Below are positions 13,333 to 26,243 of a DNA stretch of 64,000 nucleotides, piece by piece (positions within the stretch are counted from its first letter, which is position 1; every line of letters begins with the position of its first letter). The notes beneath the pieces were generated by a model, which saw only the letters and a program-made list of their open reading frames with translations, was not told where the DNA came from and searched no databases. The stretch is taken from positions 706,809 to 770,808 of the forward strand of contig ML133387.1 of assembly GCA_003864495.1 (NCBI GenBank), written 5' to 3'. This stretch comes from Nemopilema nomurai. Its lineage: Eukaryota > Cnidaria > Scyphozoa > Rhizostomeae > Rhizostomatidae. A program made the translations under genes and the position numbers.

Positions 13333-14090
13333 GTGAGTTTTGAATTGCAGTCTTTATTTTGCAATTTGTGTTAATTATTTGGAAGTTGCTGGATATTGAG
13401 AGACGTATTGAGATACCTTAACTCTGATCGTATATTTGTTTTTTTGTTACGATTGCATTGAGACAATGACAACAACAACATTGATCACGGTGATAATGAT
13501 AATGATAATCATCATGAATATCATTATGGACTTCATAACATTTACATTATCATCTCCAATATCCTGTTCCAGTTGTGATTCTGTTTCGTCTAATTTGATG
13601 CTGCTGGCTGAATTTGATCATACTTCAAAACATTTGCCCTTGTGCCCTTGTGTCTTTTCTATTTATTTAAGCATCCTTGTTAAGATTGCACCAGCAAAAG
13701 CAAGACATTATCATCCCCAATATCCTGTTCCAGTTCTGATTCTGATTCTGCTTGCTGAAATTAATCATGCATTAAAACATTTACACTCTTGCCCTTGTAC
13801 CTTTTCTTTTTATATATGCTTCCTTCCTTTTTAAAATTGGACCAGCAGAAGCTAGTTCTTTATGTGTCACTCTCTTAAAGGTTGGTCCTTCAACATTCTT
13901 CTTTGGAGAAATTTTTTTGCGCATGTCTGAGGTAATTTTCCTTATTAGCTCTTTCTTTTTGATTGAAAATCCCTTCTCCTATTCTGTAGCTCAGCATTTA
14001 TCAGATCATATTTCGATATTTTTTTTTAACTTGGGTTAGAATTGGCAACCCTTTTTAGGACGTTACTTTTTAATCATGTTTTGATTTTCT

Positions 14091-14195
14091 TGCAACATTG
14101 AGGACCCGATTTGAGGAACCGATTTGAAAAGATAGCCCTTCCGAATATATGAAGCAGTTAGTCCTGCAATGAATTAGTCCTTTATGGTTTAAAGT
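14091..14195 (+). pseudogene. Decayed last cassette of the plus array
   Basis: Alignable to the cassettes through ATATGAAGCAGTTAGTCCTG. The acceptor reads TTCTTGCAAC, so the AG is lost. The region expected to hold GTGAGT reads GGTTTAAAGT. Internal stops are present. Confidence 0.6.
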
Positions 14196-14285
14196 AGGGT
14201 TTGAAGTGCAGTTTTCTGCTTTTTTGAATAATTTTAAGTTCTTGATTTCATGGTATTGTTTTCTTTTCTTAAACATTAGAAATGA

Positions 14286-15120
14286 TGTTAGACCTAATGT
14301 TTTCTGGGCGTCCTCTGTTTAGTATAGAAGTATTTGAAAAAATTTAATTGGACAGTTGATGAAGTGGTTAGTCAGAGTACATTGTTATGGTTTTATTGCA
14401 TCTTTTATTGGCTTCAGTCTACGAATCTGATTGAATTTTTTAGATAGGACAGAGTTTTTAGATAGTATATTTAATTTGGTTTTAGTGTTTCTGATTTTAT
14501 TAGTCTTTTAGTCTGTCTATTGTAAGGCATTCTTGATAAGTTTCATTCTTCATTCATCTACTCTGTCTTGCCATTCTTTTGCCATTGGTTTGCGATTCTA
14601 ATTTTCTATCACCTGTTTCTTTAATTCGGAGCAATCAGGAGCTCAAGCTAATAGCTCTACTTCTAAAGCATTGTTTATTTATATACACTTTGTCCATGTG
14701 TATTTTTGTAATACTGTCTTCTGTTTTGTTTTTACATTTTCTATACTGATATGTTCTAATTCTCTCATAGGAGCGAAGTGTTTGGATCCCAAGTTTTCAT
14801 TTGAATTTTTCAATTTTTTTGAAATATTATATGCTATAGTTGGAAAAGAAAAGTATTAGACTTGACAGCATCTCGACTTTCAATTTTTGAAAAATAGATA
14901 ATGTAGAGGTTGACTTGTATTTTAGTTTCAAATTTTCTCAACTCCAATTGAGATCAGCGTAGTGTTGGAATTATTTTCGTTTCTCGTTTTTGTCTCTCAG
15001 TCTACATGGAATTTTTATGGAGAGCTTTAAATCTCTGATTGACAAGTGATTGACAATAAGCCTTTGCATAAAATTTGCAATAAAATGCTTATGAATTTCT
15101 TCAAATCTTATATAAAACCT
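14286..15120. other. AT-rich DNA, nothing recognisable
   Basis: No repeat, splice-flanked open segment or known element is visible in these 835 bases. Short T-rich open stretches are uninformative. Confidence 0.5.
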
Positions 15121-17270
15121 GAGTGCATTTCTTTATCACAAGTCTGAGGATAGACCCATAATGGCGTCATCAAATTGAAAAAAAAGAGTTTTCTTCCTTT
15201 TTATGATGGTTATGACTGCCGCATGATGGCAACCTAATGCTATTAGTTATTTGCATCATTATGACATAATTGCGACATAGTTTTCAAGTGAAATCATTCT
15301 TGAAAAAAGACGTAGTCTGAAAATTATAATCATGAAATCCTTCTTGTGGCGTACGACCTATGATGTCATCATAATGTTGCAAAAATCAAAGTTTTGCAAA
15401 AGTTAGGAATTACAATATAATGATGTAGCTTTCAAGTGAAAATCATGACATCATTCATAGTAATGACTATTACATTACAACGTCGCAAAAATGAAGGTGT
15501 TACCTAAATCAAAAGTGACATCATAACGACATTGTTTTTAAGTGATAATCCTATCGTAATATTTGAGTAATACCTATGATGTCATGATAATGTGGAAAAA
15601 TCAAAGTTTTACTAAAGTCAGGAATGGCATCAAAATGATGCTGTTCCAAAAGAGTAATAATGACATCATTCTTGATTAAGAGCATGAGTTCATCACAACC
15701 TTGTAAAAATCAAGGTCATGATCAAAATCAAAAGAGACATCATAATGACGTACTTTTCAAGTGACATCATAATCAAGACGCCATTTTTAGGTAAAGAGTA
15801 TGACGTCATCACAACATTGCAAAAATCAAGGTGCTACAAAAATCAAAAGCGATGTCATAATGATATAGTTTTTAAGTGATAGTCATGACGTCATTGTCAA
15901 GTGAAAACTATTGCATCATCACAACATTGCAAAAATCAAGATTCTACAAAAATCAGAAAGGACGTCATACTTATGTAATTTTTAAGTGATAATCATGACG
16001 TCATTTTTTAGTAAAGAGTATGACGTCATCACAACCCTGCAGAAATCAAGGTGGACATGATGACATAATTTTTAAGTAATAATCATGAGGACATCATGAT
16101 ATCAAAATGATGTATTTTTCAAGTGATAATCAAAACGTCAACTTTGGGTAAAGAGTATGACGTCATCACAACCTTGCAGAAATCAAGGTGTTAGCAAAAT
16201 CAAAAGGGTCGTCATAATGACGTAATTCTCAAGTGGTAATCATGAAGTCATTTTTGGGTAAAGAGTATGACGTCATCACAACATTGCAAAAATCAAGGTG
16301 CTACAAAAATCAAAAGGGTCATCATAATGACGTAATTCTCAAGTGGTAATCATGACGTCATTGTTGAGTAAAGGGTATGGCGTCATCACAATCTTGTAGA
16401 AATGAAGGTGACATAATTTTTAAGTGATAATCACGATGAAATCATGATATCAAAATGACGTAGTTTTCAAGTGATAATTAAAACGTCAATTTTGGGTAAA
16501 GAGTATGACGTCATCACAACCTTGCAGAAATCAAGGTGTTAACAAAATCAAAAGAGTCATCATAATGACGTAATTCTCATGTAGTCATTTTTGGGTTTAG
16601 AGTATGACGTCATCACAACCTTGCAAAAATCAAGGTGGACATTAGACATAATTTTTAAGTGATAGTCATGATGACATCATGATATCAAAATGACATAATT
16701 TTCAAGTGGTAATCATGACGTCATTGTTGAGTAAAGGGTATGACGTCGTCACAACCTTGCAAAAATCAAGGTGGACATAATGACATAATTTTTAAGTGAT
16801 AATCATGATGACATCATGATATCAAAATGACGTAATTTTCAAGTGATAATCATGACGTTATTTTTTGGTAAAGAGTATGACTTCATCACAACTTTGCAAA
16901 AATCAAGGTGTTACCAAATCAAAAGGGTCATCGTTATGACATACTTTCCAAGTGACAATCATGATGTCACTGTTGACGTCATCACAACATTGCAAAAATT
17001 AAGGTGTCACCAAAGTCAAAAGCAACATCAAAATGACAGCTTTCAAATAAAAATTATGACATCATTTCCGGCGACATCATCATGACGTAGTGTTCGAATG
17101 ACGTCATTTTGATATTTCTGATGTTACTTTGATAAAGATGAAGTTTTGATGTAGTTTTGAATAATAATGTAGTTTTACATAATGATGTTGTTTTCAAGTG
17201 ACGTCATTCTTAAGTTATGATGACTGTAACTTCATTATGTTATTTTTAACTGACGTCTTCGTTGCGTTCA
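15121..17270. repeat. Minisatellite dense in TGACGTCA (CRE-like) palindromes
   Basis: Diverged tandem units of roughly 100-115 bp contain GTAAAGAGTATGACGTCATC, then ACAACNTTGCAAAAATCAAGG, and usually a second TGACGT site. I count 13 perfect TGACGTCA octamers, starting at 15801, 15886, 15996, 16021, 16158, 16268, 16353, 16506, 16605, 16716, 16974, 17099 and 17199, plus many one-base variants such as TGACGTAA and TGACATCA. TGACGTCA is the consensus CREB/ATF site. Whether anything binds here is unknown. Confidence 0.85.
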
Positions 17271-17977
17271 CCCATATAAAAATAAAACCTACTTTATTGC
17301 TCAGCAGCTCTCCTACAATATAAGCGGTCGCCTGACGGATAATAACCATCCTATTTCAATGAGAATGTTGAAACATTTTGCTGATTTAGCAGAAAATTAG
17401 AACAAGGTAGCAAAATGATCATAAAATAACTAGCCAAGGTTTCCTTTCATGTTCAAGGGCTACATATGATTACATCAGCAACGCCTAGAAAGCCATGTCA
17501 ATTTCCAAAATATTACCACGGTATAGATGCAAAAAGATGAAATAAAACAAAAACCCTTGATAGACAATGTGGCAATATGGGCCAAAACAGTTTTAAACGA
17601 AGTCAAAGCTAATTTTTGCGATGAAAGACTTGAATGAGGTGTACCAAACTATTTCTTTATTAAGAAAGAGTGAAATTTGCTAAATCTTTCCAAACACTTT
17701 GCTAGAAAAGTCCTATTAAAATGCAAATCTAAATGCAATAGAGATGGATTCAAAGTTTTAATACTTTCGTATATGCAATTAATGTTACAAAGGGTATGTA
17801 ATCGATTTGTTTTCCTTTCAAAGACTTGTATGATGTTCACCCTCACGTTCAAAGACTTGTATGATGTTCAGTTGTTGCCTTTGCAACTGTAAAACTGAAC
17901 TGTTTTGAGAGGTATAAAGGTGAATTTTGCCTTATCTTTCAAAATCTTTACACAGCTGCATATCTTTACGTTATCTT

Positions 17978-19909
17978 TACACAGAATAGGATAGAACAGT
18001 GCCAGTAAAATTAAAACTCTCCATAGATTCATAAATTAACCATTTTTGTATGAAGTAATAACACACATGCACCCTTTTGAGGTAGTAAAGTAATCAACAC
18101 TCTACTTGAGGGAGTAAATATTACAACTTGACTGGATTTCGATCAAATATTCTAGAGCCCAACAGGTCTTCAAACGATTTGCTTTGCGTTGTTAGACTTG
18201 TATGATGTTCAACCTCACAACTCTTGCCTTGGCAACTGTAAAACTGAATTTATTTTGCGTTTTGAGAGGGTAAAAAGGTGAATTTTGCCTTGCCCTTCAA
18301 AACAAAATGATGGAAAGGTTCTTTCTAAATGTAAATCTCAAAATATTGATAATTTTAGCACTTCAGTTAATGTAACTAGTTTAAATACTTGTGAAATAGC
18401 TGACATTCTTGTTTAGAGAAGATATATCACATTTATTGCTGCAAAAGTTTAGAATCTTACATGAAAAGGGTCTTTGATGAAAAACCAAAGCCTGTTTTCT
18501 TGTTGAAAGACCTATGTAAGGTTTAATACCAGAATAGTTGCCCTTCAAACTGTAAAACTGAGCTTTTTTTCGAATTAAAAGTGAAGAAAATTGATAATTT
18601 TGCGTTATCTTCACACAGAATAGGATAGAACAGTGCCCGTAATTTGAAAACTCTCCATAGATTCATAAATTAACCATTTTTGTATGAAGTAATAACACAC
18701 ATGCACCCTTTTGAGGTAGTAAAGTAATCAACACTCCACTTGAGTGAGTAAATATAACAACTTGACTGAATTTCGATCAAATATGTTAGAGCCTAACAGT
18801 TACAAAAGGTCTTCAAACGATTTGCTTTGCGTTGTTAGACTTGTATGATGTTCAACCTCACAACTCTTGCCTCTGCAACTGTAAAACTGAATTTATTTTG
18901 CGTTTTGAGAGGGTAAAAAGGTGAATTTTGCCTTGCCCTTCAAAACAAAATGATAGAAAGGTTCTTTCTAAATGTAAATCTCAAAATATTGATAATTTTA
19001 GCACTTCAGTTAATGTAACTAGTTTAAATACCTGTAAAATAGCTGACATTCTTGTTTAGAGAAGATATATCACATTTATTGCTGCAAAAGTTTAGAATTT
19101 TACATGAAAAGGGGTCTTTGATGAAAAACCAAAGCCTGTTTTCTTGTTGAAAGACCTATGTAAGGTTTAATACCAGAATAGTTGCCCTTCAAACTGTAAA
19201 ACTGAGCTTTTTTTCGAATTAAAAGTGAAGAAAATTGATAATTTTGCGTTATCTTCACACAGAATAGGATAGAACAGTGCCCGTAATTTGAAAACTCTCC
19301 ATAGATTCATAAATTAACCATTTTTGTATGAAGTAATAACACACATGCACCCTTTTGAGGTAGTAAAGTAATCAACACTCCACTTGAGTGAGTAAATATA
19401 ACAACTTGACTGAATTTCGATCAAATATGTTAGAGCCTAACAGTTACAAAAGGACTTCAAACGATTTGCTTTGCGTTGTTAGACTTGTATGTTGTTCACC
19501 CTCACAACTCTTGCCTTTGCAACTGTAGAACTGAATTTATTTTTCGTTTTGAGAGGATAAAAAGGTGAATTTTACCTTGCCTTTCAAAACAAAATGATAG
19601 AAAGGTTCTTTCTAAATGTAAATCTCAAAATATTGATAATTTTAGCACTTCAGTTTATGCAACTAGTTTAAATGCTAGTGGAATAGCATTTTAGTTTAGA
19701 GAAAATATATCACATTATTGCAGAGTTTTGCTATAAAAGTTTAGGGTCTTACATGAAAAAGGGTCTTTGATGAATAACCAAAGCCTGTTTTCTTGTTGAA
19801 AAACCTATGTAAGGGGTTAAATACCAGAATAGTTGCCCTTCAAATTATAAAACTGAACTTTTCTGCAGTTTATAGTGAAGAAAATTGAAATATTTGCGTT
19901 ATCTTTCTA
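17978..19909. repeat. Three tandem ~645-bp units
   Basis: The anchor ACAGAATAGGATAGAACAGT starts near 17980, 18615 and 19260, with a diverged copy near 19910, giving periods of about 635-652 bp. The first two full units are nearly identical, and the third carries many small changes. Each unit contains two half-units with the AACTGTAAAACTGA core. Confidence 0.85.
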
Positions 19910-20962
19910 CAAACTAGGATAAAACAGTGCCAGTTAAAGTAAAACTCTCCAAAGATTCATAATATAATTATTTTTGTATTAAAAGTAACGTATATACAAA
20001 TAGCTTAATTTATTCGCTATAAACAGAGATAAATCGTAATTAACAGAGAAAATATCAAAACTTTGTTTAGTTTTGCAAAAGCAATGGTTACAATGTAGTC
20101 CAACAATGTAAAAAGAGCCTTTAAATCGAAACCGAAACTTATTTCTTTACTTAAAATATGTTTATTTAGGTTCCGTTGAACGGAATAATTGCCCATCCAA
20201 TTTGATTCATAATTTGAATACTTTAGTATGTGCAAATAACGTATATGTGAGTAACTGTCATAATTTGGCTTGATTTTGTGTACAAATTTCAGGGTCTAAC
20301 GGTTAGAGATGGGTCTTTAAACGAAAATAAAATGTTGATAAAGCTTCCTATAGAGTTTAAAGACTCGTATCAACTTAAGGATCACAAATGTTGCCTTACT
20401 TACTGCAAAACTGAACTGTTTCTTTGGTCAGAGCTGAATTTTGCTAATGCATAAAAAAATCCGGTGAGCAAAAACCAAAGATTTTTGTTAAAAAGCTTTT
20501 TTGAAAAGTATAACGTCAGAATAGTTGCACTCTATAAACCAAACAAACGCTTACAAGTCTTGTATGAGATTTTACCAAATATTCCCAAACGCTATGCTTG
20601 AAGATTGATAATAGATAAAATCTCTGAAATTATTCATAGTTTAGAAACTTACGATCATTTAATATTATTAAAAACACGAGATTTCATCAAAATGCGGCCG
20701 TTTAAACTTCAAAGATTGACTGATTCTACATTAGAAGAATACAAAATAAAAATTTTGCAAAATCATTCCAAATACTAGTCCAAAAATGCTCTTGTAAAAT
20801 ACAAACTCTCGATAAATTCAATGCTCAGTTTCTCTACAAACAATTTAAATGCATTTCTTAAAAACAGTATGGGTACATTTCAATTTAACTAGCAAGTAGT
20901 ACACTCTTATTTCTTAAAATCGAAACAAATGTGTGTTTTGCGTAATTTAAAATCCTCTGTTT

Positions 20963-21350
20963 TTAGTGAAATTTTATTAAATTTCATTTGACTTTGCTTC
21001 AAAAATGAGCCCAACGATGTAAGAAGTTCAAAGACTTTGATAAGGTTCACTAGTAAAGCAGTTGCAATTTCAACTGTAAAAGTTAGCTGTTTCTCCGTTC
21101 AGAATGGAGAGAATTAAAAGTGTACAGTGTTTAGTGAAATTTTATCAAATTTCATTCGACTTTGCATCAAAAGTGAGCCCAACGATGTAAGAAGTTCAAA
21201 AACTTTATTTAATGAGGTTTATTTGTAAAACAGTTGCAATTTCAACTGTAAAAGCTAGATGTTTCTTCGTTCAGCGCGGAGGAAATTGAAAATCCTCTTT
21301 TGTTATGAAATTTTATCTAATTTCATTTAATTAATCATTTCATTTGAGTA
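20963..21350. repeat. Three ~170-bp tandem units
   Basis: Starts near 20963, 21129 and 21302. Each has TGAAATTTTAT-AATTTCATT, then GCCCAACGATGTAA (GGCCAACGCGATGTAA in the third), then TTGCAATTTCAACTGTAAAA in the first two. Confidence 0.7.
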
Positions 21351-22285
21351 AACTCTGGCCAACGCGATGTAAAAAGGGTCCTAAAATGAAAACCCACGTT
21401 CTACTTACTTCTTTACGTTACGTCTTTAACTGTACTATTATCTGTTTTGTTGTTCTACTTATATATTGTATATATATTGTATGGCTGTTTCTTGGTTCAG
21501 TGAAAAGAAAATCTCTCATTAAAGCTTTTTTCAAAGGTCAAGTAAAGGGAACACAAATAAATAAATGTTAGTAAATTGTCAGAAACTAGTTAAGTTGATT
21601 GATTGATTGATATAGTTAGGTTGATTGATCTAAGTTGATGATTTAATATTCTTAACATTTTTAGGCCTCAAAAAGGGTCTTTTAATGAAACCTATTGTTT
21701 TTTGCAATCAAAGACCTGTCTATAACGTAATGTTACGTCACAATATTTCGTACCACTTCGTTAGCTTACATTGAAGTTATTTGATTAACTATCTTTACAA
21801 GCTTTCATATGAATTTTTTTCTCTTAGTTTTTGAAATTTCCACGATTTGTCTATAAATTTTAGTTACTTTCTTCAACCGTCAGAGTATCTTTGTCATTCT
21901 TACTCGTGATCATGGTCAACCGATCTTCAGTCAAAAGTTCATCAGAATATTAGGAAAAAAGAAGACCAAAATGTACACATCAAAATTCAATGAGATAGCT
22001 ACAAAGGCACTTAAGAAGAAACAACTTTAATTCCTAGAAGACTAAAAAGGTAAATCTATCTACGTACATTCCTTGCAGGAGTTACAAAATGGATAATGCT
22101 AATAATAAGTAAGATCGTGCATACTTTGATAAAACATTGCGCAATAAGCAGGAGTCAAAATAAAGGTTGGATAGAAACTTGTCAATTCAGAGTTTAACAT
22201 ACCAGGTCGAAATAGTTACAACTATCACATTGTACAGTGTTTCACAAAATAATAACTCAAATCTGTTTAGTAAAAATTTTTTCCA

Positions 22286-22381
22286 CTATCGTTCATAGTT
22301 TAGTTCAATGTTTATCAAGCATGAAAGATCTCTGTATTCCTCTGGATCCTTTACAATGTCCAAGATCCATGGCAAACTCTC
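22286..22381 (-). CDS. Candidate terminal coding exon, unrecognised
   Basis: On the minus strand a long pyrimidine tract ending TTTTTTCAAG runs into an open stretch of 31 codons closed by TAG. It starts ESLPWILDIVKDPEEYRDLS and ends with NYER. The mix of Trp, acidic and aliphatic residues is more protein-like than anything around it. The XPXXXXIVK spacing faintly resembles the FPFKELIVK start of the plus-strand cassettes, which may be chance. It lies downstream (minus sense) of the inverted cassette array, so it could be the 3' exon of a gene whose introns contain that array. No protein family was recognised. Confidence 0.35.
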   Translation of the reverse strand, partial: ESLPWILDIVKDPEEYRDLSCLINIELNYER

Positions 22382-22699
22382 CTTGAAAAAAGACAAGAAA
22401 AAAACAATAGGAAGTCCTTAAATGTCATTGAAAACACAGCTTTTTCAAATGAAAGGTTAATAAAAACAAGATTCATGTTTTCAATTTGGATAAAGACAGA
22501 TCGGATTACATTGTAAAATCAATTTCCTAAGGGTATAAATGAATCTGCCGAACTACTAAAAAGGACAAGAGTCTCTTGTAAGAAACAAAAATTGATGGAT
22601 AAAGTAAAGAAGACTTATGGAACTTTGAAAATTAGAGCACAATGAGAATCACAAACCAAATTTAACCGATATAAATTATCATAATTTCAAAATCTCATT

Positions 22700-24210
22700 C
22701 TTAACAAAGAAAATAAGATGCATACTTGCTTTTGCTACTCAAAGATGCATACTTTCTTTTGCTACTCAATAATAGTGAAGATGATAAAGGTAGTAATGAT
22801 ATTGAAGATAACAATCCTAACAAATATGTTTAACATGGTGATCAAGATGAGGTTGGTGAAGTTGATGATTATGGTGATGATAAAACACTAACAGCAAAAA
22901 AAGCAAAGATATGATATATCATGATGATGTAGATAATAATGATGCTGATGATAAAATACTAACAGCAAGAAAGCAAAGAGCATGCATCATTACGATGACA
23001 TGATGGTGATGGTAAAACACGAACAGCAAGTAAGCATCAGAGAGATACATCATGATGATGGTGAAGATTATGATGCTGATGATAAAATAGGAACAGCAAG
23101 AAACAAAGTGAGAGATACATTATGGTGATGATTGCAATGATGCTGATCATAAAACATTAACGGCAAGAAAGCAAAGAGAGAGATACATTGATGATGATTG
23201 GGATACAATTGAGATACAATGCTGATTGTGATGGTAAAGAAGATTATGATTATGTTGCTGATTATAAAATACTAACGGCAAGAAAACAAAGGGACAGATA
23301 CATTATGATGATGATGATAATGCTGATTATAAAATACTAACAGCAAGAAAACAAAGGGAGAGATACATTATGATGATGATGGCGAAGATGCTGATGATAA
23401 AACACTAACAGCAAGAAAGGAAAGAGAGAGCTACATCATGATGATGACATGATGATGATTATGATGATGATAAACACTTACAGCAAGAAAGCAAAGAGAG
23501 AGAAACATCATGATGATGACATGATGATGATTATGATGATGATGATGATAAACAGTTACAGCAAGAAAGCAAAGAGAGAGATACATCATGATGATGACAT
23601 GATGATGATTATCATGATGATGATGATGGTGCTGATGATAAACACTTACAGCAAGAAAGCAAAGAAAGAGATACATCATGATGATGACATAATGATGATG
23701 ACATGATGATGATTATGATGATGATAAACACTTACAGCAAGAAAGCAAAGAGAGAGAAACATCATGATGATGACATGATGATGATTATGATGATGATGAT
23801 GATAAACAGTTACAGCAAGAAAGCAAAGAGAGAGATACATCATGATGATGACATGATGATGATTATCATGATGATGATGGTGCTGATGATAAACACTTAC
23901 AGCAAGAAAGCAAAGAAAGAGATACATCATGATGATGACATAATGATGATGACATGATGATGATTATGATGATGATTATCATGATGATGATGATGGTCCT
24001 GATGATAAACACTTACAGCAAGAAAGCAAAGAGAGAGATACATCAGGATGATGACAAGATGATGATGAAGAAGATTATGATGCTTATTGTAGAACACTAA
24101 CAGCAAGAAAACAAAAGGAGAGACAAATTTATTATGATGATGATTATGATGGTGAAGAAGATTATTAAATAATAATAATCTGGTGAGTCTGAGAAACTAA
24201 CAGCAAGAAA
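22700..24210. repeat. ATG/CAT-rich minisatellite
   Basis: Units of about 76-130 bp combine a variable (ATG/ATC)n tract with ACAGCAAGAAAGCAAAGAGA and GATACATCATGATG. Two nearly identical ~254-bp blocks stand back to back at 23449-23702 and 23703-23957. Both strands stay open because the tract is ATG on one side and CAT on the other, giving Met/Asp- and His-rich frames that I do not regard as genes. The non-ATG part aligns to the AACAAAAAGAAAACAAAGT segment of the 1.0-kb array that follows. Confidence 0.9.
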
Positions 24211-26150
24211 GTAAAGTGGCAGCAACAATTGTAAACACTTGCCATCATCGAGAAGCTTCAAATTCATAAAGAGAAAACGAAAAAGTAACACTTCAAAACT
24301 CACCATACACTGTAAAGGACCGGTTAATACATTTTTTGAACAATCCTTTCAAACTCAGATGTTCAAATTAACAATCCTGCAAGAAAACAAAAACATGATT
24401 AATAAGTAAGAGCATAACGCAGCATCCCTATTCTAACCAACACTTAAACATGTTGAAACATTCATGGTCAGACCATTCCTATCCTGTAGGAGAAGAGAAG
24501 GAATTCAAGGTGGAATAGCTCAGACTCACCAGAAAATTACATAAACATGAACCAAAAATTTCTCCTTAAACATAACTTTTTAAAAGAAAAGAGATATTGA
24601 AGGGTTAAAGTAATTAACTAAAATACGCACCTAAATTTATAAAATAATAACTATTTTGAGAAAGGGAGTTGTTAGAGAGAAGTACGTAGCTCAAGGACAT
24701 GTAGGTAATTCTTTCTGAAAATAACTAAACTCAGCAAACTCCATCAAATTTATTGAAAAGAATAAAAATGGAGCAGCATAATGTAGATAAATAAAAGAGT
24801 AAACATGATAAAGTTTATAATGATGAGAGTAACAATATTATCAATGATAATATAAATACTACTTATAATAATAATTATAATAATGATGCAGGTGAAGTTG
24901 GTGTAATGATGATGAATATCATGATATAATATATAAAAAAAGATATATAATTTTTTGCCTTAAATCTAATTAGATAGATGTTGAAGAGATAACCCATAAG
25001 AGAGGGACAAATAGATGACTAGCTGTTTCTGGAACAACTTGAACGAGGCTCGAACAAGTTCTCTCAGCGTTCAGCATTTTCAAATTAATAAATAGAAACG
25101 GAAAACTAAAGTCTGCACTTCAAAACTCACCTTAACCTGTAAAGGACCAATTCAGCCAAAAGCTAACTGCTTCATACATTTTATTGAACCATCCTTAGAA
25201 TGTCACCTCTGCAAAATAAACAACACTGCAAGAAACAAAAACTGATTAAACATTAAGGAATGAAAGAAGTTTCTAATTCTGACAAAGATTAACAAATTAA
25301 ACCATTCATGATTGGATCAACCCCGTTCTGTAGAAGAAGTGAAGGAGTTTAAAGTAGAATAGATCAGACTAACTAGAAAATTAATTAAACATGCACCAGA
25401 ACTGGGACGGATAGAGGGCTAGGTTTAAAGGTTACAACCTGAACAACGACAGTAAAATAAAAAGAGTGGCTTGAGGGTAATGAGGGAATTTCTTCTGGAC
25501 ATGATTAAATTCAGAAAACTGCATCAAAACGGACAAAAAGAATATAATCTGGAGTGACATAGAGAAGATTACTGATGGTGTAAAAATGATAAAGTCTATA
25601 TTCATGATTAAATAATAATTAAAAATATAAACAAGATAATGCAGATGAAGTTGGTTTTAATTATGATTATTATGATTATTATTATTATTATGACTATGAA
25701 ATATCTAACAAAAAGAAAACAATGTGAGACAAATAATGGTAAAAAATTAACCTTTTATTCAATTATCTAAAAAAGATAAATGTTGGAGGGGTAACCTATA
25801 GGAGAGGGACAAATAGATGACTATCTTTTCTTGGAACAACTTGACAAAGAAGGATGTGTAAAATAGAGAGAAATAGATCAAGGGCATCAAGGTAATTGTT
25901 TCTGGACCTCACTAAATATAGCTAGCTGCATCAAATTGGACAAAAAGAATAAAAACCGGAACAGGAAAATTTATAACATAGTAAATATTATGAAGTTTAT
26001 AAGGATGATAATAAAGAGGGTGATGATAATAATGATGAATAATAAAAGGAAAACAAAGTAACATCCACAAATATAAAGTTCTCTCAACATCCAGCAGTTT
26101 CAAATTAATCAAGAAAAACAGAAAACTAAAGTCTGAAATCAAAACTCACC

Positions 26151-26243
26151 TTAACCTGTAAAGGAGCAATTCAGCACAAGGCTAACTGCTCATAAATTTT
26201 ATTAAACCATCCATGGAAAGTCAGCACTGCAAATGAACAACAC
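26151..26243 (-). pseudogene. Typical broken minus-strand cassette
   Basis: It has acceptor TTTTCAG, 93 bp, then GTGAGT. The family frame can be followed (TGGTTTAATAAAATTTATGA region against GGATTGTTCTTCGAAATGTA in the plus copies). A one-base loss (GAAGCAG to GAGCAG) and in-frame stops break it. The ten following units carry the same break, so it predates their amplification. The splice signals are retained although the frame is lost. Confidence 0.5.

Larger units (their letters stand above)
8371..14285 (+). repeat. Tandem array of splice-flanked exon-like cassettes
   Basis: Each unit has a pyrimidine-rich tract ending TTCTTGCAG (or TTTTTTGCAG), a 92/93-bp conserved cassette, GTGAGTTTTGAA, and then a conserved non-coding spacer. 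Cassettes start at 8414, 8805, 9462, 10122, 10513, 11191, 11876, 12554 and 13240. Spacing is 391 bp when an ATC-rich spacer block is absent and 657-686 bp when it is present. A tenth, decayed copy closes the array. The spacer blocks contain open stretches of 89-132 codons rich in Ile, Thr and Met from ATC/ATG runs. I read these as intronic low-complexity sequence. The same family reappears on the opposite strand at 22.7-37.9 kb. Confidence 0.9.
17640..21600. repeat. Old diverged repeat family around an AACTGTAAAACTGAA core
   Basis: The motif AACTGTAAAACTGAA, followed by a T-rich stretch and a GTTTTGAGAGG or GTTCAGA variant, recurs through this region, usually twice per larger unit. Copies are best preserved at 17978-19909 and decay on both sides. 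A separate ~166-173-bp triplicate at 20963-21350 (AGTGAAATTTTAT start, GCCCAACGATGTAAGAAG inside) carries the same core in weaker form. Nothing coding was seen. Confidence 0.7.

Noticed and set aside
9657..13834. 89-132-codon frames in the plus-array spacers
   Set aside because: They are dominated by ATC/ATG low-complexity runs, lie between acceptor-donor bounded cassettes, and have no initiation context. Homologous spacers in the minus array do not conserve them.
23431..23957. Overlapping Met/Asp-rich and His-rich frames on both strands
   Set aside because: A (ATG)n tract is open as Met/Asp on one strand and His on the other; this is composition, not coding.
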